Origin: Atrina japonica
Lineage: Eukaryota; Mollusca; Bivalvia; Pterioida; Pinnidae
NCBI GenBank assembly: GCA_030159075.1
Contig: BROG01000127.1
Location: forward strand, 385,001 to 449,000
Direction of reading: 5' to 3'
Length of the DNA: 64,000 nt
Shown: positions 49,413 to 61,355 of the stretch, one piece after another
How positions within the stretch are numbered: position 1 is the stretch's first letter
Layout of the letters: every line of letters begins with the position of its first letter
The notes under the pieces: generated by a model
The model's database searches: none
What the model was told of the DNA's origin: nothing
The model's input: only the letters and a program-made list of their open reading frames with translations
Program-made: the position numbers and the translations under genes

Positions 49413-50224
49413 CACTGGAACCTGTCTATTGAGACCATATTCTGAAAATCACTTGGCTAAGTTCCAGGGCTCACACTGGATTCAGAAAACCATGAGCCAA
49501 AAAAATTAGCCAACCAACAATTAGATTTTTTCTAGTCTTGATCAGCCAGGTCAATGATTATTGATATACATGTATGTTATTTAACCTTAGCAACACAGTG
49601 AAAATTGAAGACTATATCAGACATTTTGAAATAATAAAAAAAAGTTACTGGTCAACTGTACCGGTGAATAAAGGAATTTTACTGGTCAAAGACAATGTTT
49701 TACTGGTCTGTATACATTTGTATATACACAGTTGAAAAAAAATGGAAAATTACTGGTCATATGGACCAGTTATCAGATAGATTTCATCGGACTTTTGTAA
49801 AATTTACCAGTTTTTCTGGCAAGACCGGTGAATTTCAAAAACTCTGCTATATATATACATTTGGCAAACATGAGGTTTACTTGATTGGGAAAATTTTTAA
49901 GACAATTCTGTTGTTACCAATCAAGAAGGCCCTCACTTGTGTATTGTCAAACATAGTTATCACTGTTTCTATTTTATTCTTTTTTGAATGACAGTATCAT
50001 ACACATGAAACGAACACTAGACTTACAATGTAGTAAAAAAAATTAGCCAGAAAATTTGCCAATTATGATTTTTTTTAGCCAATCTTGAAAACAAATTAGT
50101 CAATGGCTACATACATGTATGTATATTGGCTAATGGCACGGTGAACTTGCTGACTAATCCTCTAAATAAAACCTCTTTTCAGTGGCTGATCAAGGGATGT
50201 GGTCTCTCAAGACAGGTTCCACTG
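49413..50224 (+). mobile_element. MITE family M2, interrupted by ~694 bases
   Basis: Left part cactggaacctgtctattga to acttggctaa (49413-49460); right part taatcctctaaataaaacct to caggttccactg (50155-50224), with TA on both outer sides. Joined, these match the order seen in the uninterrupted copy at 18231-18378. The intervening 49461-50154 has repeated phrases (actggtc, ttagcca) and no recognised ends. Confidence 0.68.
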
Positions 50225-50537
50225 TATCATCGTCATTATGTTGTAAAGTCATCAAAAGGATCATGTACGGTAATTTTTTTTTTCAAAACTACTTATACAT
50301 GTATCACTCGATTCAAAAATGTTATCACTGTACATTAGCCTGTATTTATAAAATTATTTATGGAAACAATTTTTAAAGATCTGTTCATGTCAATGGTTTT
50401 ATGATTACTAATTTACAACCATACATGTACATGTATGTTATTCTATAACTGTATAACTTATAAGTAATGCATTGTACATGTAAAGTTTATAGTTAGATTT
50501 ATACATTTACTATATCTCGTTTTCTTCATTTCATTTA

Positions 50538-50801
50538 TTGAGGCGGAGTGAAAAGGGCATCACACTTTAAGTTTAAACCCTGAAGTCTCTCACCTCTCAC
50601 TAACACAGGATCAAGACCCGCTGGAACCAAAGCTGATTTTGTGAGAAAGTTTGCCAGTTTACTTGCGGAAGGCCTTTCAATCTCTTCCTGAGTACAACTG
50701 AACATTGTAATCAGGTTCTCTCCTTCACCATTAAAAACTGGCTAACGCAAGATAACTGAAGAGTTGTTGAGTATGTCATAAAACACAAATAAAACAAGTA
50801 A
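50538..50801 (+). mobile_element. SINE-B, full-length copy 2
   Basis: 264 bases. B box ggatcaagaccc, then ctgattttgtgagaaagttt, gccagtttacttgcggaagg, accattaaaaactggc and gttgagtatgtcataaaaca. Perfect 11-bp target duplications, catttcattta, at 50527-50537 and 50802-50812. Confidence 0.92.
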
Positions 50802-50812
50802 CATTTCATTTA

Positions 50813-52339
50813 CACTAATTAAAAAAAATGAAAAAAAAAAATCATGTAAAACAATTTTTTAAATACATATTTCATGGTCTAGTAATCATATCTTCATATT
50901 CACATTTGAAACATATGTACATTGATAATCTGTGTTTATGAAGTAAATCCAATATCTTATTTTATAACAAAAGTCAAACAATCAAAGAAAGACAACTCTA
51001 GTCTAGTTCATACATTTCACATATATAACATTTACTTTTTAAAAATGCATTCCTCTCTCTCTCTCTCTCTCTCTCCGTGAATAATCTTTCACTGATAGAA
51101 AAAAGTTATCGATTTTGAAATTTCAATGCAGCATGTGTATATTTTTTGCCTTTTGTAAAAATGCATAAATTTGCATTGTGGTATGAATGGTTGTACAAAT
51201 GAACATGCATTTATGAATTGTACATGTATTTAAGTTTTTCAAATGTATACCTCCATGTTAATTAAAGTTATGATGTTTGATTATGCCTAGTAGAAAACTT
51301 ACACATAGACTTACGACATTTCATGTAACAGGCTCATGGAGTTTTAACTACATGTAAAATACCTGATTTACAAACAACACAATTTCTCTTCTGATTGAGC
51401 AAAAGGGAACCCAAACAATTCAACCTGGTAGGAGCGCAATATGTGCGCACTACCAAACTTTCCCATGAGACATTTTATGGTAAATCAGACAAATAATTCA
51501 GGTACACATGTGACATCACAGCCTGAACACAAGTTAAGATATAGTTCCTTCAGTGTAGAAGAACTTAATATTTATTGATATATAGCAAGTCAGGTTTCTC
51601 CATTTGATCAATCAGTATATTACATGTAGATGTGTAAAGAGGGGCTCATGAGTGTGATAAATTAAAATACACCATGTACATGTATAGACAAAAATTCTCA
51701 TGCCCTTCTAAAATCTCAGCAATCTAGCAAAGACAAGATAAAATGTACAGATTAACATCATCAAATAAATTACCACACATGTAGCAGAATACATGTAGAT
51801 ACAAAATATAGTAAAATTTTAATAAGTCAAAGATTCAAAGTTGAATTGATCAGCTAGAAAAGTTTGAAACATCAGAACTTGGACTCGTGAATGGTAATCG
51901 AGAATCATACGACTTTTAATTTCATAGGTTCTATATATATAATGCACGACTGGTTCAAAGCCATATAAAACATATATGGTCATAATATTTAATTATTAGA
52001 GATAAAATTAACTAAGGTACAATGTAACTTTTCATGAAATTAAAATAATAAGTGTTTATGAGAGGGAGAGTAATTACCATGGGTCATTTTCTTACACATG
52101 TAAATTTTGACTTCGTATTAATTGTAGGAATTTTTAATGGTTTTTTTTTATAAAAATGGGCTTAAATTTTAATTGAATAATCAAAAAATTTGACTCATAA
52201 AGTTTGAATCATAATTTTTTTTTATAAATAAGGTTAAATAAGTAAATTATTCTGAACTTTGTAAATAGTTCAAAATGTCAGGGAATTTAACACAGTGAAA
52301 TTTGATTCACCTAAGCTCTACTGTACGTGTGTGTGTGTA
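50813..52339. other. Unannotated, with a (TC)n tract at 51052-51076
   Basis: A pure dinucleotide run of about 24 bases; otherwise nothing recognised. Confidence 0.5.
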
Positions 52340-53818
52340 TAGTGTTGAATCTAGGATCTGAAAAGGGCACACAAATCAGTGTGAAAGGACACTCAATTTC
52401 AGTGTGAAAGGGCACTTTAAACGCGTAAATTGATTTTGAAGGCACCTACACTATAATATGTGTGTATACTCCATTAACAAAACTTTTCTTTAAATGAGTA
52501 ATAAAAATAGAATATATATAGTTTTTCTTAGAAATAAATAGAATTATTTGATAAAAAGGGCACCACTGACCAGGGCTAACCCTGGCCTTACATTTTTTTT
52601 TTTTGGCCAATCAAGAACATTTTATGCTTTGTCAATGGTGGTTTTTTGTTTTTGTTTGTTGTTTTTTTTTACCAACAAAATTAGGCAAAATGATGTTTTT
52701 AAGTAGTGTGTTTAAGAATAGAAATATTTTTTAAAATGTCTTACATATGCCTTTTATATTAATATATTTATTTCTATATATACATGTATTCCATTTTGAT
52801 TCTGACATTAATAAAATTTAAGTTTTAGCTACAGGTATTATATAGGAATATAAAAAATTAGTTGTCAAACTAGACTATTGATTAATCAAAAACAAGCTAG
52901 TAAAGGTCTCACTTACTTAAATATTTGATACATGGTTTACAATTTGATATGTAACAAAAAAAATTTCCTAATCGATTGTAATGATTAAAGTATCTAAATA
53001 ATTTCAACTAATTTGTTAGATTTAGGCCTACTTGAATCACTGTATGATAGAGGAAAGGAAAAGTCCCAGGAATTTCGGAAGACATGTGAAATGAAGTCGA
53101 TAAAGTCTTAGAACAAATTTGCTATAGGATTTGGCAGAAGACTCTGCTGTTTATTCCCATTTACAGTATTTTCACCATGATTATGGCTTTAAAAAGTCAT
53201 TGGCAAATTCCTATGTATTTTAAGTACTTCGTACCACATGCAACTACAAGCAGTTTGCTTGAAATGGTTTAAAATCCATGTGTCCGTGGACAAAGCTATT
53301 TTCCCACGCGCGATCTGGAGCCTGCTTCAAACGATGAATTCAGTCACGTAGCAGCACAGAACAGTCTTTAATGGGATATTTTGTAACAAGACATCGTTTT
53401 ATTTGCATGTACATTTAGTTTTTTACAAACATTTTATATACATCAAATTTTCTAGCCATTTGAAAACAGCGGAAATTCAGCGACTGAGCGAGTTTGCCGA
53501 TAATCCCAACATAGGCCTCCTGCACTATAGTTGTTTGACTGCCCTATCTCAGGTGATTACCTGAGGCTATTTAAACTGATCAACCATGAAATAAACATAG
53601 ACTTGACACGGGTAATTGGTGCAATTAACAGATTAAGGAATAAACTATAGGGAAGAGGAAAATAGCAAATAGAATATTTTAGTCATTAGGCAATATCGCC
53701 AATTGATTTTTTCTTTTTGGGGGAGAGCTAATGGCGATTGACAGCATGAAAAAGGGCATGGCACTGGAAAAAAGGGCATGGCGCAGCGCCATGCTATATT
53801 TCTCTAGATTCAACACTA
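52340..53818. mobile_element. 1.48-kb non-autonomous element with 15-bp perfect terminal inverted repeats
   Basis: TAGTGTTGAATCTAG (52340-52354) is mirrored exactly at 53804-53818. Subterminal regions are repetitive: gtgtgaaagg(g/a)cact near the left end and aaaagggcatggc near the right, with a gcgcagcgcc palindrome. It sits in a TG-rich tract, so a target duplication cannot be told apart from the host repeat. No transposase frame; the terminus style suggests hAT. Confidence 0.7.
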
Positions 53819-54726
53819 GTGTATGTGTGTGCGAGTGAATTCTACACCAGGTGTTTTAGTGTACATAAAAATGCATTATGATACACAATAAATCAGACAA
53901 TTACCATAGCACTGTTTTTTTTTACCCTGGTCACTGCATGAAACTAATCTAGAAACAATACTCCATACATAACAGTATGGGTTCCAAATTAACTCTGTAA
54001 CTCAAGTTGCAGGAAAACCTCATTCATTCATAAACTGTGAAATTAAAATGGACAGCAGGGGAGACATAATATGAGTACATTGTATGATTTAATTTAGTTT
54101 TATTTCATAATATCCAGATTGGTTAATGCTAGTGTTAGAAAACCAATTTTTATACATAGTGTAAACAAATGGATAGAGTTCACTATTCAAATAGATGGGG
54201 TTGAGTATTAAATCTGTCCCTGCCAATAATTATAAGCTGGTAATCGTGACCCAATATGTATTCTCCAGCCATTAACTTGATTAAGATGAGAGATAGAAAA
54301 ATTATCTATTTCCTGAATTACTTAACTTATGTTAATGTTATTTACATTCGTGTTTTTCCTGTAGTAACTAGAGTACCTCTAGTATTTTTATTGATCACGA
54401 ATCTCACGTGTCCCAATCAAAGAAGACTGTTTACATCTGATTACGCAAACTCAAATCAAAATGGATTCATTTGACTGAATTCTCAACACACCTTACCTAG
54501 TTCCACGTTTAAACATCGTGTATGTTACCGTCATATTAATATCACGAGAGAAAGGGTACAGATAGTGCAGTGTAACTAATCGATTCTCTGGATTTTTTTG
54601 GATAGTTATTAAGACAGACGAAAAATATCGACTGATTAACAAATCAAGTGATCTTCTTCCTCAAAATTATCAGAAGTGGGGATAAAAACCGCTTGACTAC
54701 ACTATTATTTATGAATTAAACCTTAC
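53819..54726. other. Unannotated, presumed intron
   Basis: Nothing recognised. Confidence 0.4.
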
Positions 54727-54815
54727 CACCGAGGGAATTGAGTATATCCAATGGTCCAAAGGAACAGGAAAAGATGTTTTACACCCCCAGAATCGGATTC
54801 TGTTGATGATATGCT
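54727..54815 (-). other. Candidate non-coding first exon (possibly SNAP25)
   Basis: On the minus strand, sequence downstream of a CRE runs through gattctgggggtgtaaaaca and ends caattccctcggtg before GTAAGG (54721-54726), a strong donor. No long frame is open, so it would be 5' UTR. Splicing to the acceptor at 36383 would make an ~18 kb intron. The 5' limit is approximate and the link to SNAP25 is inferred from strand and order only. Confidence 0.35.
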
Positions 54816-54819
54816 TGAC

Positions 54820-54860
54820 AGGATGACGTCACGAAAAACAAACGCTGAAAACCAATAGCG
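54820..54860 (-). promoter_or_regulatory. Candidate promoter: CRE and CCAAT box
   Basis: A full palindromic cAMP response element, tgacgtca (54824-54831), lies 21 bases from a CCAAT motif (ccaat at 54852-54856, the inverted form as read on the minus strand), just upstream of the candidate exon. There is no clear TATA box. CREB-type sites are plausible for a neuronal gene, but activity is unproven. Confidence 0.35.
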
Positions 54861-55356
54861 GATGTAAAGACATGTATTTCCGGGTGTTAAAGACCACGCC
54901 AGCTGTGGGGTTCGAAGCGCTCATATCTGACATAAGCAATGGGTTTTCGTGTGATTTAATAAAACGATTTAGATTTTTAAAATAACGCAATGCCCCAACA
55001 TATCCATGTGATTGTAAATAAATTATGTAACTTCTTACCGGTACATTTATGGCGTCTTGCATGACTTATAATCAATTTGTATTTTGCAATTTCTACACGA
55101 AAAAACAAAAAAACAAAAACAAAACAAAAAAACCACTTTACTTTCGATTTTGGAAACGATAATATGTATATTTTTGATAGTATTACTTACTATCATAAAA
55201 ATATATTTACAAATAAAAAATCAGAATTAAAGCTGAATTAAATGGTTTAATTGAAAACCATAAGCGAGAAAATTCAATTAATTTTAAGAAATATATTCGT
55301 TTTATCAGAAACTAATTTCAATATGCACTTTTGGGATCTGTTACAAGCTTTTATAA
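54861..55356. other. Presumed upstream flank
   Basis: Contains an A/C-rich run (about 55100-55132). On the minus strand an ATG near 55062 opens 8 codons and meets a GTAAGAAG donor near 55040; support is too weak to call an exon. Confidence 0.35.
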
Positions 55357-55360
55357 TTAA

Positions 55361-55729
55361 AGGGGCATTAGCTGTGATTTTTCATTTTTTGTTTTCAGCA
55401 TAACTGTTTTTTACTACCTTAGATTGATATACACAGGCATAAAAAATCTTAAATTCCTATATACATGCATTTTGTGAAAATTGCTTGAGAAACACAAGTT
55501 TCACACTTTTTTGTCAATTGCAGTTGATATTAACTCAACCTTACTATTTGTAAGATCTATATGAATACCACACTGGACTTGACCTTATTTCAGAAATTAT
55601 ATAGGAATATAAGATTTTTTATGCTTGCGTACAATATAACTCTTATTTGTTATTGTACATAAAGTACAAGTAGAAAAACTTCGAAATATATATATATATA
55701 TTTTTTGGTAATCACAGCTAATGCCCCTT
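55361..55729 (+). mobile_element. MITE family M5, uninterrupted copy
   Basis: 369 bases, AGGGGCATTAGCTGTGAT to ATCACAGCTAATGCCCCTT, flanked on both sides by TTAA (55357-55360 and 55730-55733). TTAA duplication is typical of piggyBac-type movement. It aligns with both halves of 45247-45799. Confidence 0.9.
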
Positions 55730-55733
55730 TTAA

Positions 55734-56260
55734 ATCAGTGAGTTTGCAATTGATAACATCGTTTGTTATGCTTGGCAAGGAAATCTTCCCTGTATGTTTC
55801 GTTCACATTGTTACTCTGAGCAATGCTGTGGAGAAAAGAGAGAATGCTTGACCTGTTTATGGATATGTATACCTGGAAATATAACAATCAAGGAATTATG
55901 TTTAAAATTGCATCCCCATGTATATAAAGATGTAAAGAGTGGAAAGGAACTCTTGGTGGTGTTTATTCGAAGTATATACTTTTTGTTTATTTCGTGTCTG
56001 TCACAGTTTGGAACCATGTATCCTTCGCAGTGTTTTGGTACAGTCGCTTTGAAATCCTTAACTCCATAGAACTGAAAATATTTCAGCTTTAATATTTATT
56101 GACAAACACAAAGGCGAAACGATTGTTCAAAATGACTTACAGATGTATTACATTTGCTATTCGCGTTTGAAAAGAAAAACAATATGCAAATTACTGAACC
56201 AACATTCACGAATCGATTGATTCCATTTTAAACCGTTGTATGGTATCACTGTTTTCTAAT
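55734..56260. other. Unannotated
   Basis: An open frame on the plus strand (55794-56069, 91 codons) has no recognisable domain or splice signals. Confidence 0.35.
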
Positions 56261-56261
56261 G

Positions 56262-56480
56262 TTATTTAACGTCCCGTCACTAATTTTTCACTCACATGGA
56301 AACCAACTGTAGGTGAAGTAACACAAATGTTGACATATGCTAAGTACTCATTGTCGACAAGTTACACTTACAGTGGCGAGGCACGTTAACTTATTGTGAG
56401 ATAGAATCTTACTGCGAGGAATTTTAATCTGCCATACCTACTGAGTCACGGGTATCTACTGTGAGGGTATTAACCGTGCC
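56262..56480 (-). mobile_element. SINE-A-derived segment at the head of an array
   Basis: Reads like a worn SINE-A on the minus strand: taacgtcccgtcactaattt, cactcacatgg, then gtgaag, atatgctaagtactcattg and cctactgagtcacggg. It leads directly into the 48-base array. Confidence 0.65.
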
Positions 56481-57400
56481 ACACCTGTCGTCCCATGGAT
56501 TCTTATTATGAGGGTATGTCCATGCCACATTTACCGTCTGACGGGTATTTACTGTGAGTTTTTTACCGTGTCACACCTACCATCACACCGATACTTACTG
56601 TGAGGGCATTTACCATGTCACACCTACCATCACATGGATTCTTTCTGTTAGGATATTTACCGCGTCACACATACTATCATCCCGATACTTACTGCGAGGG
56701 TATTTACCGTGTCACACATACCATCACACGGATACTTACTGTGAGGGTATTTACCGTGTCACACATACCATCACAACGATACTTAGTTACTGTGAGGGTA
56801 TATACCGTGTCACACATACCATCACACCGATACTTACTGTGAGGGCATTTTCCGTGTCAAACCTACCATCACAACGATACTTAGTTACTGTGAGGGTATA
56901 TACCGTGTCACACATACCATCACATGGATTCTTTCTGTGAGGATATTTACCGTGTCACACATACCATGACACCGATACTAACTGTGAGGGTATTTACCAT
57001 GTCACACATACCATCACACGGATACTTACTGTGAGGGTATTTACCGTGTCACACCTACCATCACAACGATACTTAGTTACTGTGAGGGTATATACCGTGT
57101 CACACATACCATCACATGGATTCTTTCTGTTAGGATATTTACCGTGTCACACATACCATGACACCGATACTAACTGTGAGGGTATTTACCATGCCACACA
57201 TACCATCACACGGATACTTACTGTGAGGGTATTTACCGTGTCACACCTACCATCACAACGATACTTAGTTCCTGTGAGGGTATATACCGTGTCACACATA
57301 CCATCACACGGATACTTACTGTGAGGGTATTTATTGTGTCACACGGATCTTTACAGTGAGGGTATTTACCTTGTACACCTACCGTCACACGAAACCTTAC
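56480..57400. repeat. 48-base minisatellite, left array, with 192-base higher-order repeat
   Basis: Unit: gtgagggtatttaccgtgtc, acacataccatcacacggat, acttact. Variants with tagttact add 4 bases. The variant order recurs at 56890, 57082 and 57274, exactly 192 bases apart (four units). The unit resembles the SINE-A body phrase gtgagggttctttaatgtgc and actgtgacacgggac. Confidence 0.9.
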
Positions 57401-57404
57401 TATT

Positions 57405-58915
57405 AATTTAAAGGGCGTAGGACAAGGAGGGGCGGCAGCGGGGGCACGTGCGCCCACTTGTGCCGCCCCTCCACTATTTGACGTAATTTCTTTTATCACA
57501 CAGCCACAATTTTTTTTAAATACTTTATTTTTTCAAAGCAGTAGTTTTGATTCTTGAATAATAGATTTTCCAGAATCCGTACTTATAATTACCAAAATTT
57601 TTGTTCCGCGCTACGCTCGGCCAAAACAATAACATTATATAATAAAAATAATATTATTATACTCTTCCTTCCCTGTTGCCCATCACTTCGGTAAAGAAAT
57701 TTTCGCTTTCTTTTCCTCAGCTTGTATGAATATAAAACTTTATTTGTAAACTTGCCAAATTTTGCATTGTAGTAAAATGTTGGTTATATCTTACCAATTA
57801 TTTACACATTACATGTATGTAGGCGTAGGTACCGGGGTGGTCAGGGGTGCCCCCTCCCCACTCTTTCTCACATAGCACTTTTTTATATACATTATCAACA
57901 TGTCTGGAATCCGGAAAAAAGGCTTTTCAGAACTTTTAAAAACAAAAAACGTTCTGCATTCCCTCATCATGCATCAGTGTTTGCTGATATGCAATTTATT
58001 TTTTATAAATGATACGCATATAATGTCAATTTAACGCAATATTTGAACTGAATAAAAATGAGTCGCAATGTGATAATGAACTCTCTGGGCTTTAATAAAT
58101 GGACATTTCTGGAAAGCATACCCTGGACCACGGGGAAATGGCGATTTTAGTGTCTGGTAGCTCAGTAGAAGATTTCTCATCGGGCTTCCGAATTAATCCA
58201 TCAACAATATTTTAACGATAAAGAGGCCATAATTCAATGTATGGAGGATACAGGCCAAAATTCTGTCACGATTTTACTAAAATTTTTGCTATGCCAACCT
58301 TCTTTTGAGAATGATAATCAAAGCGGTTTATTAGCGGATTGCTGTGCGTATTTTGCGTCTTATGCAGAAAAAAAGTAATTCCAAATTTAAAAAAGATATA
58401 TATCTGAAAGATGCGTAAAACCCTACCCCCAATGAAATATTGCCTCACAATTAATCCAACACTTAGAAATGTGTGCAGTGATGATGGAGAGAGTGCCGCC
58501 TAAAATTTACAAAATAGGTGTAATACCCTTAATTTTTCTATAAAAAAATCGAAAAATTAAAGACAAATTTCGAAAAATTTTCGCTCCTCGCTCAGCTCGG
58601 CGACTTTATTTAAGATTTACACCACTTCAACTTCAAAATTTCACTCTACTATTGATGAGGTGTGCATTGCATAAACAGTTTTAATTTAAGTTTAAATTTT
58701 AATTTTTAAAGTATAAACCTAACCCCTTTTAAAATCACCTATTGAATTACTTCCTACACCACTGCATAAAGAACGCACTATTTTCACGCGCATGCATGGC
58801 GTCTCATCATCCCCGAAAAGATACACCCCTCTTTGAAATTTCCTTGATCCTGTATTCCATTCTCAATCTTTTGAATGGTTGTGCCCCCTACTTTTCTGGA
58901 CCCAGCTACGTCACT
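57405..58915. mobile_element. Cluster of transposon termini splitting the 48-base array
   Basis: A GC-rich hairpin (ggaggggcggca at 57426-57437, mirrored at 57461-57472) follows ggcgtagga; a related start, ggcgtaggtaccgg, is at about 57822. The phrase cttcctacaccactg at 58750-58764 recurs at 60034-60048 and looks like a transposon end read outward. No transposase frame. The 48-base array resumes at 58917. Confidence 0.5.
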
Positions 58916-58916
58916 A

Positions 58917-59635
58917 AATTTATCTACCGTGTCACACCTACCGTCATGCGGATCCTTACGGTAAGGATACTTACCTTGTCACATCTACCGTCACACTGAT
59001 CTTTACCGTGTCACACATACCGTCATACGGAGCATTACTATGAGGGTATTTACCTTGTCATATCTACCGTCACACGAATTTTTACTAAATGGGTATTTAC
59101 ATTGTCACATCTACCCGTCACACCGTCATACGGAGCTTTACTTTAAGGATATTTACCTTGTCACATCAACCGTCACACGGATCTTTACTGTGAAGGTATT
59201 TACCTTGTCACATCTACCCGTCACACGGATACTTACTGTGAGGGTATATATCGTGTAACATCTATGGCCACACGGGTATTTACTGTGAGGGTATTTACCT
59301 TGTCACATTTACCGTCACACGGATCTTTACTGTGAGGGTATTTACCTTACCACATCTACCCGTCACACGGATACTTACTGTTAGGGTATTTACCTTGCCA
59401 CATCTACCGGTAAATGGAGCTTTACTGTGAAGGTATTTACCTAGTCACATCTACCCGTCACACAGATCTTTACTGTGAGGGTATTTACCTTGCCACATCT
59501 ACCCGTCAAATGGATCTTTACCGTGACGATATTTACGTTGTCACATCTACCCATCACACAGATCTTTACTGTGAGGGTATTAATCGTGTCACACCTACAT
59601 TACACGGATATTTACTGTGAGGGTAGCAACCTCCC
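58917..59635. repeat. 48-base minisatellite, right array (diverged subtype)
   Basis: Units gtgagggtatttaccttgtc, acatctacccgtcacacgga, tctttact. Same family as 56480-57400 but with ccttgtcacatctac in place of ccgtgtcacacctac, so the two halves have diverged or were homogenised separately. Confidence 0.88.
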
Positions 59636-60725
59636 TTTGAAAAATTCAAAACGACCCCAGACCCTTGCCTCTGAAGGCATGCACCTTCGGCGCTCACATT
59701 TCGTAATGATAAAAGTTCTCAACCCATCTTGACTTATTTTATTACACTTCAGGTTGGCTACCCAATTGTTAAAACTTTTTGGCATCGCACTAGAATTGTA
59801 GTAAATTTATTACAATTTAGGTTCTTATTACAATTCAGGTTGTATTATTGCATTACATAACAGTTTAAATAGTTTAAATTTATGACACCAGCTTCAAAAC
59901 CTTGCCCTATTAAAAAAATTCGAGATCCGCCACTGTTGTATATGTTTATTGCACAAACAAAAGGCACATGGAAACATTTTTTTATCATGGAAAAACATTT
60001 TCATAAAAAATTGTCCTCTCACTGTTGATTTGCTTCCTACACCACTGTATATGGAATGATGCTAAATAATGTTTGAGACCTTATTAATTATATCCAATAA
60101 TACCACCATGGGGAACATATGGTAATTTATCATCTGCCGAAGGCTACAGCACTTGAAAATACCGAAAAGATGTACCTTCTCTGAAAACATTCATTGGTTA
60201 CTAACACAATGTTGCCATATGCTGTGAACTGTAGTTTGATTTAAAACGAACAATTGGAAGACAGATTTGGTCGATGTTTAATAAGCTGTGACAGATTGAT
60301 CGAAATTACGCGATCTTGGACAATGTATTATTTAACATAGATTTATTTAAATAATACATACATCGAAGTAATTTTCTAATCACCAAACAATGTGCAACAT
60401 TTTATTTAGAATAACCTACCACAAAGAGCCGCAGTGAAATGGGAAAATCAATGTAGCTGAATAGCTTCACCTTGGCCCAGATGTTCTATTTAAGCGTGCT
60501 TTGGGGACATCTATTATACTATTCGAATTATTTTGAAGGAATATATCTATTTGGACACAATGTAAGGGTCAGAGTATGTGTTTCTTTTATGTAACAGTTA
60601 GTACACCGCGCTTTACTATAACTACAGTCAATTATTTGTCACAATGATATGCATCAAGGCGGATCAACGATTATTTTTCAAAAGGGGCGGGATGGGCGAA
60701 AATGACATGAGTTAAACGTGTAGAC
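59636..60725. other. Unannotated, with likely transposon ends
   Basis: gagatccgccactg (59921-59934) and cttcctacaccactg (60034-60048) have the look of element termini, but partners were not found. Confidence 0.4.
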
Positions 60726-60763
60726 CCAATCTCTTACACAGAGTTGTCGGTGTAAGAGATTGG
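60726..60763. repeat. Perfect 14-bp inverted repeat, 10-base loop
   Basis: ccaatctcttacac (60726-60739) is mirrored at 60750-60763. Confidence 0.9.
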
Positions 60764-60861
60764 TGTAGGCTGTTAGTACTATGTGTGTCTCATTACGCAG
60801 AAACCTACTCCAAATGGTGGTTAAGTTGTAGGCAAAATTGAAATTTTTAGGTTCGAAGCAT

Positions 60862-60945
60862 TTCCCAAGTCAAGGTTTTTCCGATCCACTCAATTAATCT
60901 TACCGTGTGAGTAACAGGGTGGATCGGAAAACCTTGACTTGGGAA
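60862..60945. repeat. 27-bp inverted repeat, 29-base loop
   Basis: 60862-60889 pairs with 60919-60945 with only one extra T in the left arm. It lies 100 bases after another perfect hairpin. Confidence 0.9.
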
Positions 60946-61086
60946 GATGGGTTTAAAGAGCCAAAGGGAATTTCAACAATTCAGTAATATTTGGCACTGG
61001 TAACACCATTTAAATTCCAAAGTTTTTCAAAAGCTAAGATAGTCATCTTTTTACAGTGGTTACTTTTAGATGGATTTCGGCTATCA

Positions 61087-61120
61087 GGGTGTCAAGCCAT
61101 TTTTGGTCTAAAAAATATAG
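61087..61120. other. Candidate 3' terminus of the hAT element
   Basis: cagggtgtcaagccattttt has the CAG start and position expected of a hAT terminal repeat beyond the transposase stop, followed by ataggga-rich repeats. No matching inverted end was found beyond 63505. Confidence 0.35.
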
Positions 61121-61355
61121 GATTATAGGGATTTTTAAAAAAATTTATAGGGAAAATATAGGGATTTTACAGCAGATTTATAGAAATAAATCGGGTTTCT
61201 ATTAAAGAATTTGGTTGCAATTTTATTGTTGCTGCATACAAATCCAGCCAGTTTTGCAATTTATTGTAGATAACATGAAATGAAACACAAGATAAGAGAT
61301 ACAATCCTTCAATATGTCGACAGTTTCTATCAAACAGACTATTTGTACACAATCA

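Noticed and set aside
55040..55069. Eight-codon minus-strand frame ending in a GTAAGAAG donor
   Set aside because: Too short to separate from chance; no promoter or conservation evidence.
55794..56069. 91-codon Cys-containing frame
   Set aside because: No domain recognised, no splice or promoter signal, and a minus-strand frame overlaps it.
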